Positions 9,370 through 18,502 are shown, numbered from the stretch's first letter. The stretch is 64,000 nucleotides of DNA from Pantoea trifolii (GCF_024506435.1 NZ_JANIET010000002.1:372001-436000), one strand, 5' to 3'. Made by a program: numbers and translations. The notes: generated by a model not told the origin, from the sequence alone.

Positions 9370-9383
9370 ATAATCATGATTAT
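9370..9383. repeat. 14-bp perfect palindrome after the NUDIX gene
   Basis: ATAATCATGATTAT lies in the 142-bp gap between the convergent NUDIX and VOC genes. It could be part of a terminator or a protein site. There is no T-run beside it. Confidence 0.3.
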
Positions 9384-9464
9384 GTTAAATGAAGTATCTG
9401 AACGCGCACTAAAACCTCACCTAATCCCGATATCAACCGTCACCCTTTCGAGTGACGCTTCTGA

Positions 9465-9908
9465 TCAAACATCCGCATTAAGGCGGCTGGTAATAATCTC
9501 AAGGCCAATCTGCTGGCCGTATGAAAGCTCAAGCGTGTTGCCATCTGGATCGGCGAAAAATGCCCAATAGCCTACTGGCGCGGATGATTGCTGCGCGGGT
9601 CGGCGTAACACGCCTTCGCGTTCTGCCAAAATAACTTTGGCATCAATCTCTTCTTTGCTGTCGCACGCAACGCCAATGTGACCAAACGGCCCTAAAGGAG
9701 TATCCACCGTGGTTTGAGATTGCACCAGCACCAGCGCAAACGGACGCGTCAAATCAGAAAGCCATGCGACTTTTTGCGCTTCTGCAATGCCGGGTTCACG
9801 CTCATGGATCACCTGCATCCCTGCGTAACGTTGATAAAAGTCGATGCTGCGTTCTAAATCTCTGACTTGCAGCGCTATGTGGCTAAAACCAATATCGTGC
9901 TGTTCCAT
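9465..9908 (-). CDS. VOC-family (glyoxalase / bleomycin-resistance fold) protein
   Basis: 147 aa with the paired beta-alpha-beta-beta-beta modules of the vicinal-oxygen-chelate superfamily. The first motif FSHIALQVRDLERSIDFYQ is near residue 8. The second has GHIGVACDSKEEID, and the end reads GYWAFFADPDGNTLELSYG. Metal-ligand positions His10, His76 or 77 and the Glu of LELSY are in the expected places. The ATG at 9908 is chosen over one 21 bases upstream because it starts the domain cleanly and has GGAATGG before it. Function among lyases, dioxygenases and resistance proteins is open. Confidence 0.8.
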   Translation of the reverse strand: MEQHDIGFSHIALQVRDLERSIDFYQRYAGMQVIHEREPGIAEAQKVAWLSDLTRPFALVLVQSQTTVDTPLGPFGHIGVACDSKEEIDAKVILAEREGVLRRPAQQSSAPVGYWAFFADPDGNTLELSYGQQIGLEIITSRLNADV

Positions 9909-9978
9909 ATTCCATTCCTGTGAAATCACCGAAACAGGAATATGTCATAAATTGTTGCTGGCACTTGTTCATGAATGC

Positions 9979-10482
9979 CTAAATATGCAGCTCATACACC
10001 ACGCAAGGCACATCGTAGTGTTGCTCAATCGCTTTGTAGGTCATGCCCAGCCGCTGCATCACCTTTTGCGATGCGGCATTTTCAGGATCGGCCACCGCGA
10101 CCAGATAGTTAACCCCGACATGTTCGACCGCAAACTTAACCATCGCCTGCGCGGCTTCTGTGGCAAAACCTTTACCGTGATAATTAGCATTAAGACGCCA
10201 GCCTATTTCCAACGGCGCGCCATCCTGATTGGCTAAATGCTGCAGGCAGCACGCACCAACGATTTCGCCAGACGCTTTTTCCCGCATCGCCCACCAGGAA
10301 AAACCATATTGCTGCCAGCGCGATTGAACGCGTTCAATACTCGCCAGGGTTTCTTCTGGCGTTTTAACCACGCCATTACTGATATAACGCATAATTTCCG
10401 GGTCGTTTTCCATCGCCCGCAGTCCGTCAAAATGCGCGAGTTCAAAGGGTTCCAGCCGCAGTCGGGTTGTTTCTAATTCCAT
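9979..10482 (-). CDS. GNAT acetyltransferase, RimJ/RimL type
   Basis: 167 aa. The N-terminus LETTRLRLEPFELAHFDGLRAMENDPEIMRYI is typical of the RimJ/RimL-like Acetyltransf_3 group. The acetyl-CoA binding segment IGWRLNANYHGKGFATEAAQAMVKFA is at about 95-120, followed by NAASQKVMQRLGM. Its start shares one base with the stop of the upstream GntR gene (TAATG), so the two are translationally coupled. The substrate is unknown. Confidence 0.85.
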   Translation of the reverse strand: MELETTRLRLEPFELAHFDGLRAMENDPEIMRYISNGVVKTPEETLASIERVQSRWQQYGFSWWAMREKASGEIVGACCLQHLANQDGAPLEIGWRLNANYHGKGFATEAAQAMVKFAVEHVGVNYLVAVADPENAASQKVMQRLGMTYKAIEQHYDVPCVVYELHI

Positions 10483-11201
10483 TATTCCTCCGCTTTATGA
10501 AGAGCCTGCACCAGCGTCATGGCATACGGTGACGCTTCAGAAATATCCAGCTGCTGCTCCAGCTCAATAAGATGATCGCGCATCAGTTGCTGCGCTTTAG
10601 CGGTATTGCCGGCAATCAGTTCATCAATGATGTGCTGATGCTCGTCGCACTGACAAACCGGCATCTCATTGCGCTGATACAGCATCACAATTAACGAACT
10701 TAACACCATCAAATTATTGAGAATATCTTCCAGCACTTTGTTGTCGGCAATTTTGCCTAACAGCAGATGAAACGCGCCAAGCTGATACACCACCCGCTGT
10801 CGTTCCTGGCTGTGAATCGCTTCATGTTCTTCTTTTTGCTGCTGCTGCAATTGCACGGCAAACGCCGCCATTTTTTGCGGTGTAATGCAGGCAATTATGG
10901 CCGATTCAATGGCATGGCGAGCGGTGAAGATCTCACGCGCGGTGGTGGCTGATGGCTGCGCAACAATGGCGCCGACATTAGGTTCGATGGTGACGATGTG
11001 TTGCAACGCCATGCGCTGCAGCGCCGCCTGCACATGGTTGCGATTGGCTTTCAGCGCATCGACAATCTGCGCCTCAATTAAGCGCGTGCCGGGGCGCAGC
11101 TTGTGCTGGGCATTCGCCATTGTCAGCGACTCATAAATGCGAGCGATCTCTTTTTGTCTGGGGGTTTGCTTCGCGCCCATACTCAATCCTGTATCGGTCA
11201 T
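10482..11201 (-). CDS. GntR-family regulator (FCD subfamily)
   Basis: 239 aa. The N-terminal winged helix (about 12-75) includes RLIEAQIVDALKANRNHVQAALQRMALQHIVTIEPNVGAIV. The C-terminal FCD all-helical domain begins with TAREIFTARHAIESAIIACI and carries metal-ligand-type histidines such as GAFHLLLGKIADN. It sits directly after the amidohydrolase gene at 11227, so it is the likely regulator of the amidohydrolase cluster. It is coupled downstream to a GNAT gene. Confidence 0.85.
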   Translation of the reverse strand: MTDTGLSMGAKQTPRQKEIARIYESLTMANAQHKLRPGTRLIEAQIVDALKANRNHVQAALQRMALQHIVTIEPNVGAIVAQPSATTAREIFTARHAIESAIIACITPQKMAAFAVQLQQQQKEEHEAIHSQERQRVVYQLGAFHLLLGKIADNKVLEDILNNLMVLSSLIVMLYQRNEMPVCQCDEHQHIIDELIAGNTAKAQQLMRDHLIELEQQLDISEASPYAMTLVQALHKAEE

Positions 11202-11226
11202 AATAGTCCACCGAAATATACATCAT

Positions 11227-12450
11227 TTATGCGCGGTAAACCTGCTGGCCACGGAAGTAACTGGCTGAAATTGCTGGCTGACGCGCCACCACTTCGGCGG
11301 AACAACTGGCGTCAACCAGGATAAAATCAGCCGCGTCGCCAGCCAGCGGCCAGATGCGTGCGCCCTGCTCATCCAGCGGCAAAATATCGCCGGTGGCAAT
11401 CGCCAAAGCTCGATTGAGTGAAAATTCGCTGCCGCGTCCGTAAAGCTGCGCCCACAAATTGGCTTTCTCCAGCATGCTGCCGGTGCCGAAGGGTGACCAG
11501 TGATCGATGACGCTGTCGGTGCCGGTCATCAGCTTGACGCCGCATTGTTTCAGCAGCGGAAGCGGCATCACATTTTTGCCCAGCGGCAAACCAGACGCCA
11601 GGCTAACGCCCAGCGCGGCCATGCGTTCACCCAGCGCCTTCACCTCAACATCACTGATTTGCGCCAGACAGTAAGCGTGGCTGAGTGTCACTCGTCCTTG
11701 TAGTTCAGGCGCGTGTTCCAGCGCGTTTAGCAGATGATCAATGCAGGCAATGCCGGTGTTGGCGGCTTCATGCAGATGAATATCCACGCCAGTGCCGCTC
11801 TCATGCGCCAGACTCAGCATGGTGTCGAGTGAACGTGCCATATCGCCATCAACCTTGGAAGGATCGAGTCCGCCGGTCCACTGGCAGCCGAGCGCCAGCG
11901 CCTCGCGCATTAGTGAAGTCACGCCAGAACGCAATAAACCGTGTTGCGGAAACGCCACGATTTCGCACGCTATCTGCCCGTCAAACGCGTCTAACGCCTA
12001 CAACAGATGTTCAAGGCTGCGCAGCCCGCTGACCGGATCGATATTGCAGTGGCTACGCATAACCGTGGTGCCTTTACTCATCAGCAAGGCGATCAACTGC
12101 TGCGCATGTTCGACCGAATCGGCAAGCAGCGTCGGCAACAGCTGCTGTTCCAGCGCGATCATCTGGAAAATATCCTGCTCGTTATTCGGTTTCGCCGCTC
12201 GCCATGCGCGGCCGTAGAAGGTTTTATCGAGATGGATATGCATATCGCGCAACGCTGGCAGCATCAGCATGCCGCCAGCATCACGCGGTGGCAGCGCGTT
12301 TTGCACCTCGCTCTGCCCGTGAATCGCCACCATCCGCCCGTGTTTGATTTCTATCGTGAAGAGATCGCATTGGGTGCCCTGAATATGGCCGTTAATTTCG
12401 TTAAACCCGGTTTCAAGCCTGACGTTGGTGAGCAAGTAGTGATAAGTCAT
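11227..12450 (-). pseudogene. Cytosine-deaminase-like amidohydrolase with in-frame amber codon
   Basis: Both halves of a 407-codon amidohydrolase lie in one frame, separated by a single TAG at 12000-11998. The N-terminal half (150 codons) has DMHIHLDKTFYG, the metal-binding HxH. The C-terminal half continues ALDAFDGQIACEIVAFPQHGLL, then HLHEA, LSHAYC and the aspartate motif GTDSVIDHWSPFG. No frameshift is needed; a CAG to TAG change would explain it. GAGGCG lies before the start at 12450. The start overlaps the preceding amidohydrolase by 38 bp. Full-length protein would need amber suppression. A GTG at 11958 could start the second half, but that piece would lack the first metal ligands. Confidence 0.85.
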
Positions 12451-13945
12451 GGTTTACGCCTCTGTTCCCGCGAGGAAATGAGGAGGACATGATCTCCTCA
12501 ACCGGCGGATGCCCAACGGTTCGTTCCGGATAAGTTGAGATAATGTGCGAAAACACCTGTTGCGATGCGGCGTGTAAGGCTGCTGCGCTCTGCCCGCTGT
12601 TGACCAGTTCGCGATCCCACACCACTTTGCGTCCAGCCACAATCACGCCAGTGACATCGCGGCCATTGCCATTCAAAACCAGCGTGGTAATTGGATCGAA
12701 CACTTGTCCCAGCGCGGGTTGATCAAGATTGACCATCATCATATCGGCCTGACAGCCGGGCGCGAGTCGGCCAAGATCATCGCGTCCTAACGCTTGCGCG
12801 CCACCCAGGGTTGCCATGCGGTAATAATCGGCGGCGCTGGCCGCTGAGATATCGCCGGTGACCACGCGCGTCAGCACCACGCCCATCTGCATATTGGTGA
12901 ACATATCGGCGGGAAACGTATCGGTGCCAAGCGCCAGATTAACGCCAGCCGCTTTAAGCGCCGGATAATGTTCAAGATATTTGCCGTGGCGACCAGATAC
13001 CAGCGGACAAGCCACCACCGAGGCACCTGACTGCGCCAGCCGCGCGATGTCCTCTGCTACACGCGCGGCGTCGGCGTTCAATCCACCGAGAAGCTGGCCG
13101 TGTGGCAACAGCATGTGGCGGTTGAGCAAACCGTTGTCAGCCAGTACTTGCAGCGAACTGCGCCCCTGATAGCGACGGGCGATTTCCCGCACTTCCAGCT
13201 CGCTCTGACAACAATGCAGCCGCGTTGGACAGGCGAGTGATGTGACAATGTCACCTAAATCTTTAAGCCAAACGGCATCGCCGCCCTCGATCCTGTCAGG
13301 AGCCAGCATGCCGCTTAAGGTTGAAACGCCGCGCTGCTGTAGACGTTGATAAAACTTCACCGCATCGTCCAGCCCCTTCTTCGCGCGATCGCGATTGCCA
13401 ATCCATGAGAACTCTCCCTGCTCATCACTGGCGTAGTAACCCGCCATAAAAGCCGGGCCGAGCCACGCGCGCGCGCCTAATGATTCGGCCACATCTGCGG
13501 CATACAGATATTCATCAACGTCCTCGGCCCATTCACGGTAGAGAATCGAGGTGATGGGCGCAAAGCTGGTGATGCCGTTGAGCAGCAAATGGCTGTAGGC
13601 ATAATGCTTGGCGAAGTTAAGCTGCTCGCGGCTGTAAAGATCGCGGCGCTGCCAGTCGGCGGCGACGATGCGCCCTTTTTTCCAGCCGGGCTGGTTGTCG
13701 AAGGCCAGCACGGTGGTATCGAGGTCGCCGAGTGCATCAAGGTCAATAAATCCCGGCCCCACCAGACAATTCCCGGCGTTAATCTCTTCATCCACCTCGC
13801 CAGGATAATCAAAACCCACAAACAGAATGCGTTCGCCCTGCCACACCACTTCGCCATCCGCCAGCAGGCAGTGATCGCCATCGCGATAGCCCACCACCCA
13901 CGCGGCGCGCAGTCGGGTTACTTTTTCGCTCATCAGAACAGGCAC
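12413..13945 (-). CDS. Amidohydrolase-family protein lacking the HxH motif
   Basis: 510 aa, of the TrzN/AtzA-like chlorohydrolase branch of metal-dependent hydrolases. Later ligands are visible: LHCCQSELEV, LLPHGQLLG and LALGTDTFPADM. Where HxH is expected the sequence is GPGFIDLDALGDLDT (about 64-77), with aspartates instead. The GTG at 13945 overlaps the end of the previous gene's original frame as TAGTG, so I take it as the start; an ATG at 13933 is the alternative. The last 14 codons may come from a one-base insertion near 12465. The other frame there ends in GTEA and TAA four bases before the next start, a more natural operon junction. Confidence 0.75.
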   Translation of the reverse strand: MPVLMSEKVTRLRAAWVVGYRDGDHCLLADGEVVWQGERILFVGFDYPGEVDEEINAGNCLVGPGFIDLDALGDLDTTVLAFDNQPGWKKGRIVAADWQRRDLYSREQLNFAKHYAYSHLLLNGITSFAPITSILYREWAEDVDEYLYAADVAESLGARAWLGPAFMAGYYASDEQGEFSWIGNRDRAKKGLDDAVKFYQRLQQRGVSTLSGMLAPDRIEGGDAVWLKDLGDIVTSLACPTRLHCCQSELEVREIARRYQGRSSLQVLADNGLLNRHMLLPHGQLLGGLNADAARVAEDIARLAQSGASVVACPLVSGRHGKYLEHYPALKAAGVNLALGTDTFPADMFTNMQMGVVLTRVVTGDISAASAADYYRMATLGGAQALGRDDLGRLAPGCQADMMMVNLDQPALGQVFDPITTLVLNGNGRDVTGVIVAGRKVVWDRELVNSGQSAAALHAASQQVFSHIISTYPERTVGHPPVEEIMSSSFPRGNRGVNHDLSLLAHQRQA

Positions 13946-15122
13946 TACCCGTCAGCGGCGATCAGTTTGCCGCCTTTGATCACCTTACGTCGCGCGGCAA
14001 CTCCACCAGCGCTTCCACCATGCTACGGCCGGGAATCAACACCAAATCGGCGCGATTGCCGGGCTGCAAACCATAATTGTCCAGCGTCATCACGCGGGCA
14101 CCGCCAAAGGTAATGGTGTGCGCCGCGCGCATAATCTGGCGATCCTGACGCCAGCGATAGCGCAGCCCCATGGTGACGGCGCGTTGCAACATATCGCCGC
14201 TGCCGTAAGGGCTCCAGGTATCGCGCACGCCGTCATTACCGGCGCAAAATGCCACGCCCGCGTCGGTGAGCAATTCATGAGGCGGAACCGCGATATCCGC
14301 CGGCGCGGTTGTTGCAACCGACATTCCCAGCTCCGCCATCTCTTCGGCAAACTGTTGTTGGCGCGCCGGTTCGACCATGCCGAGACAGAAGCCGTGGCTG
14401 AGCGTGACGCGATTATGCATCTGATAACGGCGGGTAAAATCAATCAGCAACTCAAGGCTAAACGCGCCCAGTTCACCGCGTTCGTGCAGATGAATATCCA
14501 CTTTTTTGCCGTGACGAACCGCCAGCTCGAAGATGATCTGCAGATGGCGTACCGGATCTTTATCGTATGAACAGGGATCTAAACCGCCCACTAGCTCGGC
14601 GCCCATTTGCAGCGCGCGATCCAACAGCACTTCAGTGCCGGGACTTTGCAAAATGCCGCTTTGCGGAAACGCCACAATTTCAATTTCCACCTGATCGGCC
14701 AGCCGACGCCGTGTTTCCAGCACGCCTTCCAGATTCGCCAGGCCGATTTCGTTATCAATATCGACATGGGTGCGAATAAATGAGGTGCCTGATGCGATGG
14801 CGCGACGCGTGATACGTTCTGACTGCACCTGCGGATCGGGCTGCTGCTTGCGGCGATAATCGCGTTCATTGGCGATGATCGCCGCCAGATTGCGTGGCAC
14901 TTCGTTGCGATACCAGTCGCGTCCCAGCAAGGTTTTGTCGAGATGAGCGTGGCCATCCACTAAGCCAGGAAATGCCTGCATGCCGCTGGCATCGATGACT
15001 TTTGCGCCTGCGGGCATCGGCAAATTATGCCCACGCGTCGCGATAACGCCATTTTCGAGCAACAGGTCTACGCGCTGATTCTCATCAAACGTCATGACAT
15101 GTTGAATTAACACACTTTCCAT
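13945..15122 (-). CDS. Amidohydrolase (cytosine deaminase type), frameshift near the C-terminus
   Basis: As read, the protein is 380 aa, ending EALVELPRDVR at 13980. Visible metal motifs are GHAHLDKTLLGRDW near 57, VDIHLHERGELG near 200, LSHGF near 235 and GNDGVRDTWSPYG near 290. Shifting by one base near 14002 restores the normal family ending, RRKVIKGGKLIAADG, and a TAG at 13947-13945 that overlaps the next gene's GTG. I therefore give the ancestral end at 13945. The loss affects only the last 15-20 residues, so activity may survive. RBS AGGAG lies just before the start. Confidence 0.8.
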
Positions 15123-15132
15123 CGGCGATCTC

Positions 15133-15590
15133 CTATTCGGTGAGTCGCTGCTGGCAGCGGGCGATCAGCGCAAACTCATTTCACGGCTCAGTTCGCCCTG
15201 ACGCTGCGAGTTGGTATGACCGTGGCCGACCAGTTCACTGCCGGGCAGGCTTACCCAGCGATCGAGCAGCTGCGGGCAATAATCGATGATGGCGGTGTTG
15301 GCAATAACCGCTGGCGGAATACCCAGTTCGGCAAACAGATCGGCCAGATACCAGCCGCCGACCCGATTGCCGTAGTCGCGCCACGCATAGTTCAGTACGT
15401 CGAGACGATTCGCCCCTTGCGACAGCTTCGCGCCTTCCGGCAAGCCAAACGCGAAATGCTCCAGATTCATGGCGATATACAGCGCCAGACCTTTACCTTT
15501 TGGCCACACGGGCAATACCTGATGTTCGATTGAGCTGTAGGCGTAACGCTGATGGCTGGCGATATCCCACATAACCTGCGGCGATGACAT
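15133..15590 (-). pseudogene. Truncated polysaccharide deacetylase family gene
   Basis: The reading frame gives 141 aa: HQRYAYSSIEHQVLPVWPKGKGLALYIAMNLEHFAFG, then LADLFAELGIPPAVIANTA, SELVGHGHTNSQRQGELSRE and a premature stop at 15165. A one-base shift near 15179 continues as EFALIARCQQRLTE to a TAG at 15135-15133, which overlaps the Shine-Dalgarno region of the next gene. Full-length family members are about twice as long, so the C-terminal half is deleted and what remains also has a frameshift. It was the first gene of the amidohydrolase cluster. Confidence 0.75.
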
Positions 15591-15768
15591 AACGGCCTAC
15601 TGATTGAACACACATCTTGCGATGTCAGGAGTAAAGCAAGGGATATGCCACTCTAACTTTATTGCTAGCAATATTTCTTAACGCGAGGAATTGGTGGGTT
15701 TTTCATCGAAAATTTCTTTGGGTTGAGACTTGCGGGATCAAGTACGTAGCAAAAAGAGTAAAAGGTGA

Positions 15769-15993
15769 GCTGTTGGTGTTCGCCGCACCAAACAAACCCT
15801 TTCACCGCGTGAATTTGGTTTATTGCGCATGTTGGGGCAAACCAGCAATCTCACCGACATTGGGCACAAGCTACATCTCAGTTGTAAAACCATTAGCCAT
15901 CACCGGCAAAGTATTATTCGCAAACTTAACTGCGCCAATAATAAAGAGTTATTCAGCCGGTTAAGCCGAATGGGTTATCAGGCAAAGATGTAA
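15769..15993 (+). pseudogene. LuxR-family regulator remnant (C-terminal HTH only)
   Basis: One frame, open from the codon after the TGA at 15766, reads QTLSPREFGLLRMLGQTSNL, then TDIGHKLHLSCKTISHHRQS and IIRKLNCANNKELFSRL, ending at the TAA at 15991. That is a complete GerE/LuxR helix-turn-helix of the RcsA/BglJ-like kind. There is no start codon with a ribosome site and no receiver domain upstream. The 170 bases before it show nothing I can assign. It is probably the 3' remnant of a deleted regulator. Confidence 0.7.
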
Positions 15994-15996
15994 AAC

Positions 15997-16020
15997 GTAG
16001 GGTCGCCATTCATGGCGACC
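15997..16020 (+). repeat. REP-like palindromic element, copy 1
   Basis: GTAGGG followed by TCGCCATTCATGGCGA and CC. The plus orientation is defined by the leading GTAGGG. It forms an inverted pair with copy 2, with 38 bases between, so the two could fold into one long cruciform. Confidence 0.85.
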
Positions 16021-16058
16021 GATTCACAAGCATTACGCCACCAACCTTGTACAAACCT

Positions 16059-16082
16059 GGTCGCCATGAATGGCGACCCTAC
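16059..16082 (-). repeat. REP-like palindromic element, copy 2
   Basis: Reverse orientation of the same 24-mer, ending CCCTAC. It is paired with copy 1. Confidence 0.85.
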
Positions 16083-16177
16083 GGTTTAAGTGATTTTGTG
16101 TGATTGTGGTTGCATTTTCTCCACTGATTGCTGGTTAAGTGCGCACATCGAGGTGCAGAATGGAATATATAATCCAA

Positions 16178-16195
16178 TGTGAATATATATTCACA
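16178..16195. promoter_or_regulatory. 18-bp perfect palindrome upstream of the isomerase gene
   Basis: TGTGAATATATATTCACA ends 27 bp before the start codon at 16223. The TGTGA and TCACA arms look like a CRP site, but the spacer is 8 instead of 6. It may be an operator for an unidentified dimeric regulator, overlapping the promoter. Confidence 0.5.
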
Positions 16196-16222
16196 AATGC
16201 AATCATCTGAGGAGAAGGTCGA

Positions 16223-17215
16223 ATGAGTTCCTACACGTATCCGAAATTCGGTGCCGGCTTGTGGCACTTTGCCAACTATATCGATCGCTACGCCGTAGAT
16301 GGTTACGGACCGGCGCTCAGTACGCTTGATCAGATTAAACTCGCTGGCAGCGTCGAGGATCTTTCCTACGTTGATGTGCCCTATCCCTTCACTGAAGGCG
16401 TCACGGTCGCGCAGGTGAAACAAGCGCTGGCCGATGCCGGATTGAAAGCCATCGGCGTCACGCCAGAAATTTACCTGCGTCGCTTCTCACGCGGTGCCTT
16501 TACCAATCCGGACGCTGCCATTCGCAAACAGGCGTTTGATTTGATGCATGAAGCCGCCACCGTGGTGCGTGAGTTGGGCGCTAACTACGTGAAAGTCTGG
16601 CCAGGTCAGGACGGTTGGGATTATCCGTTCCAGGTCGATCATAAAAACTTGTGGAAGATGGCGGTGGATGGCATGCGCGAACTGGCGAGCGCCAATCCTG
16701 ACGTTAAATTTGCGATTGAGTACAAACCGCGTGAACCGCGCGTGAAAATGACCTGGGATTCGGCGGCGCGTACGCTGCTTGGCATCGAGGACATTGGCCT
16801 CGATAATGTCGGCGTATTGCTCGATTTCGGTCATGCGCTGTTTGCTGGGGAGTCGCCGGCGGATTCCGCCCAGCTGATTATCGATCGCGGCCGCCTGTTT
16901 GGTATGGACGTCAACGACAACCTGCGCGGTTGGGATGACGATCTGGTGGTCGGCACCGTGCACATGACCGAGATTTTCGAATTCTTCTATGTACTGAAGA
17001 TCAACAACTGGGACGGCGTATGGCAACTCGATCAGTTCCCGTTCCGCGAAGATCATGTCGAAGCTGCAAATCTGTCGATCCGCTTCCTCAAACATATTTA
17101 TCGCGCGCTGGATAAGCTGGATATCGCCGCCTTGCAGGAAGCACAGCGCGAGCAAAACCCACTAAAAGCGCAAAGAATTATTCAGAATGCGCTGCTGACC
17201 AGCATCGAGCAGTAA
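16223..17215 (+). CDS. TIM-barrel sugar isomerase/epimerase (xylose-isomerase-like)
   Basis: 330 aa of the xylose-isomerase-like / AP-endonuclease-2 TIM-barrel superfamily. Candidate metal ligands are the Glu of [14 protein letters not shown] near 170, Asp-His in [14 protein letters not shown] near 205, [12 protein letters not shown] near 235 and the C-terminal [15 protein letters not shown]. Such enzymes isomerise or epimerise free keto- or deoxy-sugars. GGAGAAGG precedes the ATG at 16223. It is convergent with a LacI gene. An orphan sugar-binding protein lies on the other side, so all three may belong to one sugar system. The substrate is not predictable. Confidence 0.75.
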   Translation: MSSYTYPKFGAGLWHFANYIDRYAVDGYGPALSTLDQIKLAGSVEDLSYVDVPYPFTEGVTVAQVKQALADAGLKAIGVTPEIYLRRFSRGAFTNPDAAIRKQAFDLMHEAATVVRELGANYVKVWPGQDGWDYPFQVDHKNLWKMAVDGMRELASANPDVKFAIEYKPREPRVKMTWDSAARTLLGIEDIGLDNVGVLLDFGHALFAGESPADSAQLIIDRGRLFGMDVNDNLRGWDDDLVVGTVHMTEIFEFFYVLKINNWDGVWQLDQFPFREDHVEAANLSIRFLKHIYRALDKLDIAALQEAQREQNPLKAQRIIQNALLTSIEQ

Positions 17216-17224
17216 TTTTACGCC

Positions 17225-17248
17225 GTAGGGTCGCCATTCATGGCGACC
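17225..17248 (+). repeat. REP-like palindromic element, copy 3
   Basis: An exact consensus copy between the convergent isomerase and LacI genes. It contains the last codons and the TGA stop of the LacI gene (17238-17240). Confidence 0.85.
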
Positions 17249-18242
17249 GCAAATGCGAACGGCGCACACGCATTTCACCGTGGCGCCAACGCTCATCAGC
17301 ACCCTCGCGACCATCAATCAAGCGGTTCAACGCTTCGGCGATCAGCAGATCTATCCGCTGACTAAAGGTGGTGAGCTGGCAGCCTGGCGCGCTGGCTTCT
17401 TCGATATCATCAAATCCCACCACCGCAATCTTGGGCATATTTGGCGCGGCGCGCATTGCTTCCATCGCACCGAGCGCCAGCACATCGTTTTCACAGAACA
17501 GCGCATCAATCACAGGCGCGTCCGGCTGTTGCAGGTAATCACTCATCGCCTGCCAGCTACGCGCGCGATCGTAACAGCCCGCTTTTAGCAGTACATTAAT
17601 CTGGCATCCCGCTTGTTGCAGCGTAACTTCAAATCCCTCTTTGCGCAGTAGATGAGACGTCGGTGTATCCGGACCTTGCATAAAGCCAAAACGTTGCGCG
17701 CCCTGCGCCAGCAAAAGTTCGGCGATTTGTTTCCCTGCGGCATAACCATCAATCGCCACCACATCAATGCCCTGCGCATGCGTATTGCGACACAGCTGCA
17801 CCAGCGGAATGTTATACATGTCCTCCACCAGCGTAATCAGCTGCGCCGATAGCACCGTGCCGAGAAACAGAACGCCGTCGATCTGCAATTGATCCGCCTG
17901 CGTCATCACCGATCGATACGGTTCGCCATCGGTGATGTTGAGGATCAGCGCCATGTAACCACGCCGTTGCAGCTGCTGCGTGGCTTCATTGAGGATCATC
18001 AGCGTATGCGGATTCTTTAGCTCGTCGATCACCACGCCAATGATATGCGTCCTCTTCTTCACCAGGCTGCGCGCCAGCAAATTGGGGCGATATCCCAGCT
18101 CTTTAGCGATGCGCATCACCTTCTCGCGTGCCTTCTCGGAAATCGAAGCGCCGGGCATAAAAGCACGCGATACCGTCCATTTCGACACGCCCGCAAGAAT
18201 GGCCACATCGCTGGCCGTGGCCTTTTTCACTGTTCTCGTCAT
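17238..18242 (-). CDS. LacI-family transcriptional repressor
   Basis: 334 aa. HTH and hinge helix at 1-65 (ATASDVAILAGVSKWTVSRA, then ARSLVKKRTHIIGVV) are followed by a periplasmic-binding-like sensor domain with GFDDIEEASAPGCQLTTFSQ near 275. The ATG at 18242 has GGGAG in front. Three operators matching TTTGCACCCGGNTGCAAA lie between this gene and the divergent sugar-binding protein gene, so it probably represses both. The C-terminal codons (RSP and stop) lie within a REP-like element, so the original end has been replaced. Confidence 0.85.
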   Translation of the reverse strand: MTRTVKKATASDVAILAGVSKWTVSRAFMPGASISEKAREKVMRIAKELGYRPNLLARSLVKKRTHIIGVVIDELKNPHTLMILNEATQQLQRRGYMALILNITDGEPYRSVMTQADQLQIDGVLFLGTVLSAQLITLVEDMYNIPLVQLCRNTHAQGIDVVAIDGYAAGKQIAELLLAQGAQRFGFMQGPDTPTSHLLRKEGFEVTLQQAGCQINVLLKAGCYDRARSWQAMSDYLQQPDAPVIDALFCENDVLALGAMEAMRAAPNMPKIAVVGFDDIEEASAPGCQLTTFSQRIDLLIAEALNRLIDGREGADERWRHGEMRVRRSHLRSP

Positions 18243-18322
18243 CGGCTCCCTTCCGCTAATTGCCTGGCAAAAAGTGAGCATAGAGCGATTCCTCACGTTA
18301 GCAAGAGGCGACTTTCGCAAAC

Positions 18323-18340
18323 TTTGCACCCGGTTGCATT
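18323..18340. promoter_or_regulatory. LacI operator O1
   Basis: TTTGCACCCGGTTGCATT matches the two other sites in this gap. It is 81 bp upstream of the lacI-type gene start. Confidence 0.65.
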
Positions 18341-18345
18341 TCTAT

Positions 18346-18363
18346 TATGCACTCGGGTGCAAA
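18346..18363. promoter_or_regulatory. LacI operator O2
   Basis: TATGCACTCGGGTGCAAA has half-sites that match O1 and O3 in inverted orientation. O1 and O2 centres are 23 bp apart, about two helical turns. Confidence 0.6.
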
Positions 18364-18502
18364 TCGTGATGATTTTGTGATCGTGGTGATGAAATCAATT
18401 TTTGCTGCGTTGACTATTTTTCAACCGTACTTGAGAGTGAAGACAGAACATCACGTTGCCCTTATGAACATGATGTCAATCAGCGGCAGCAATCTGGCCA
18501 AC

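Noticed and set aside
11227..15590. Long-read indel errors as the sole cause of the broken amidohydrolase cluster
   Set aside because: It cannot be excluded for the one-base shifts, but the in-frame TAG is a substitution and the deacetylase lacks half its length. Real decay is more likely.
16178..16195. CRP binding site reading of TGTGAATATATATTCACA
   Set aside because: The spacer between TGTGA and TCACA is 8 bases, not 6. It is kept as a palindrome of unknown regulator instead.
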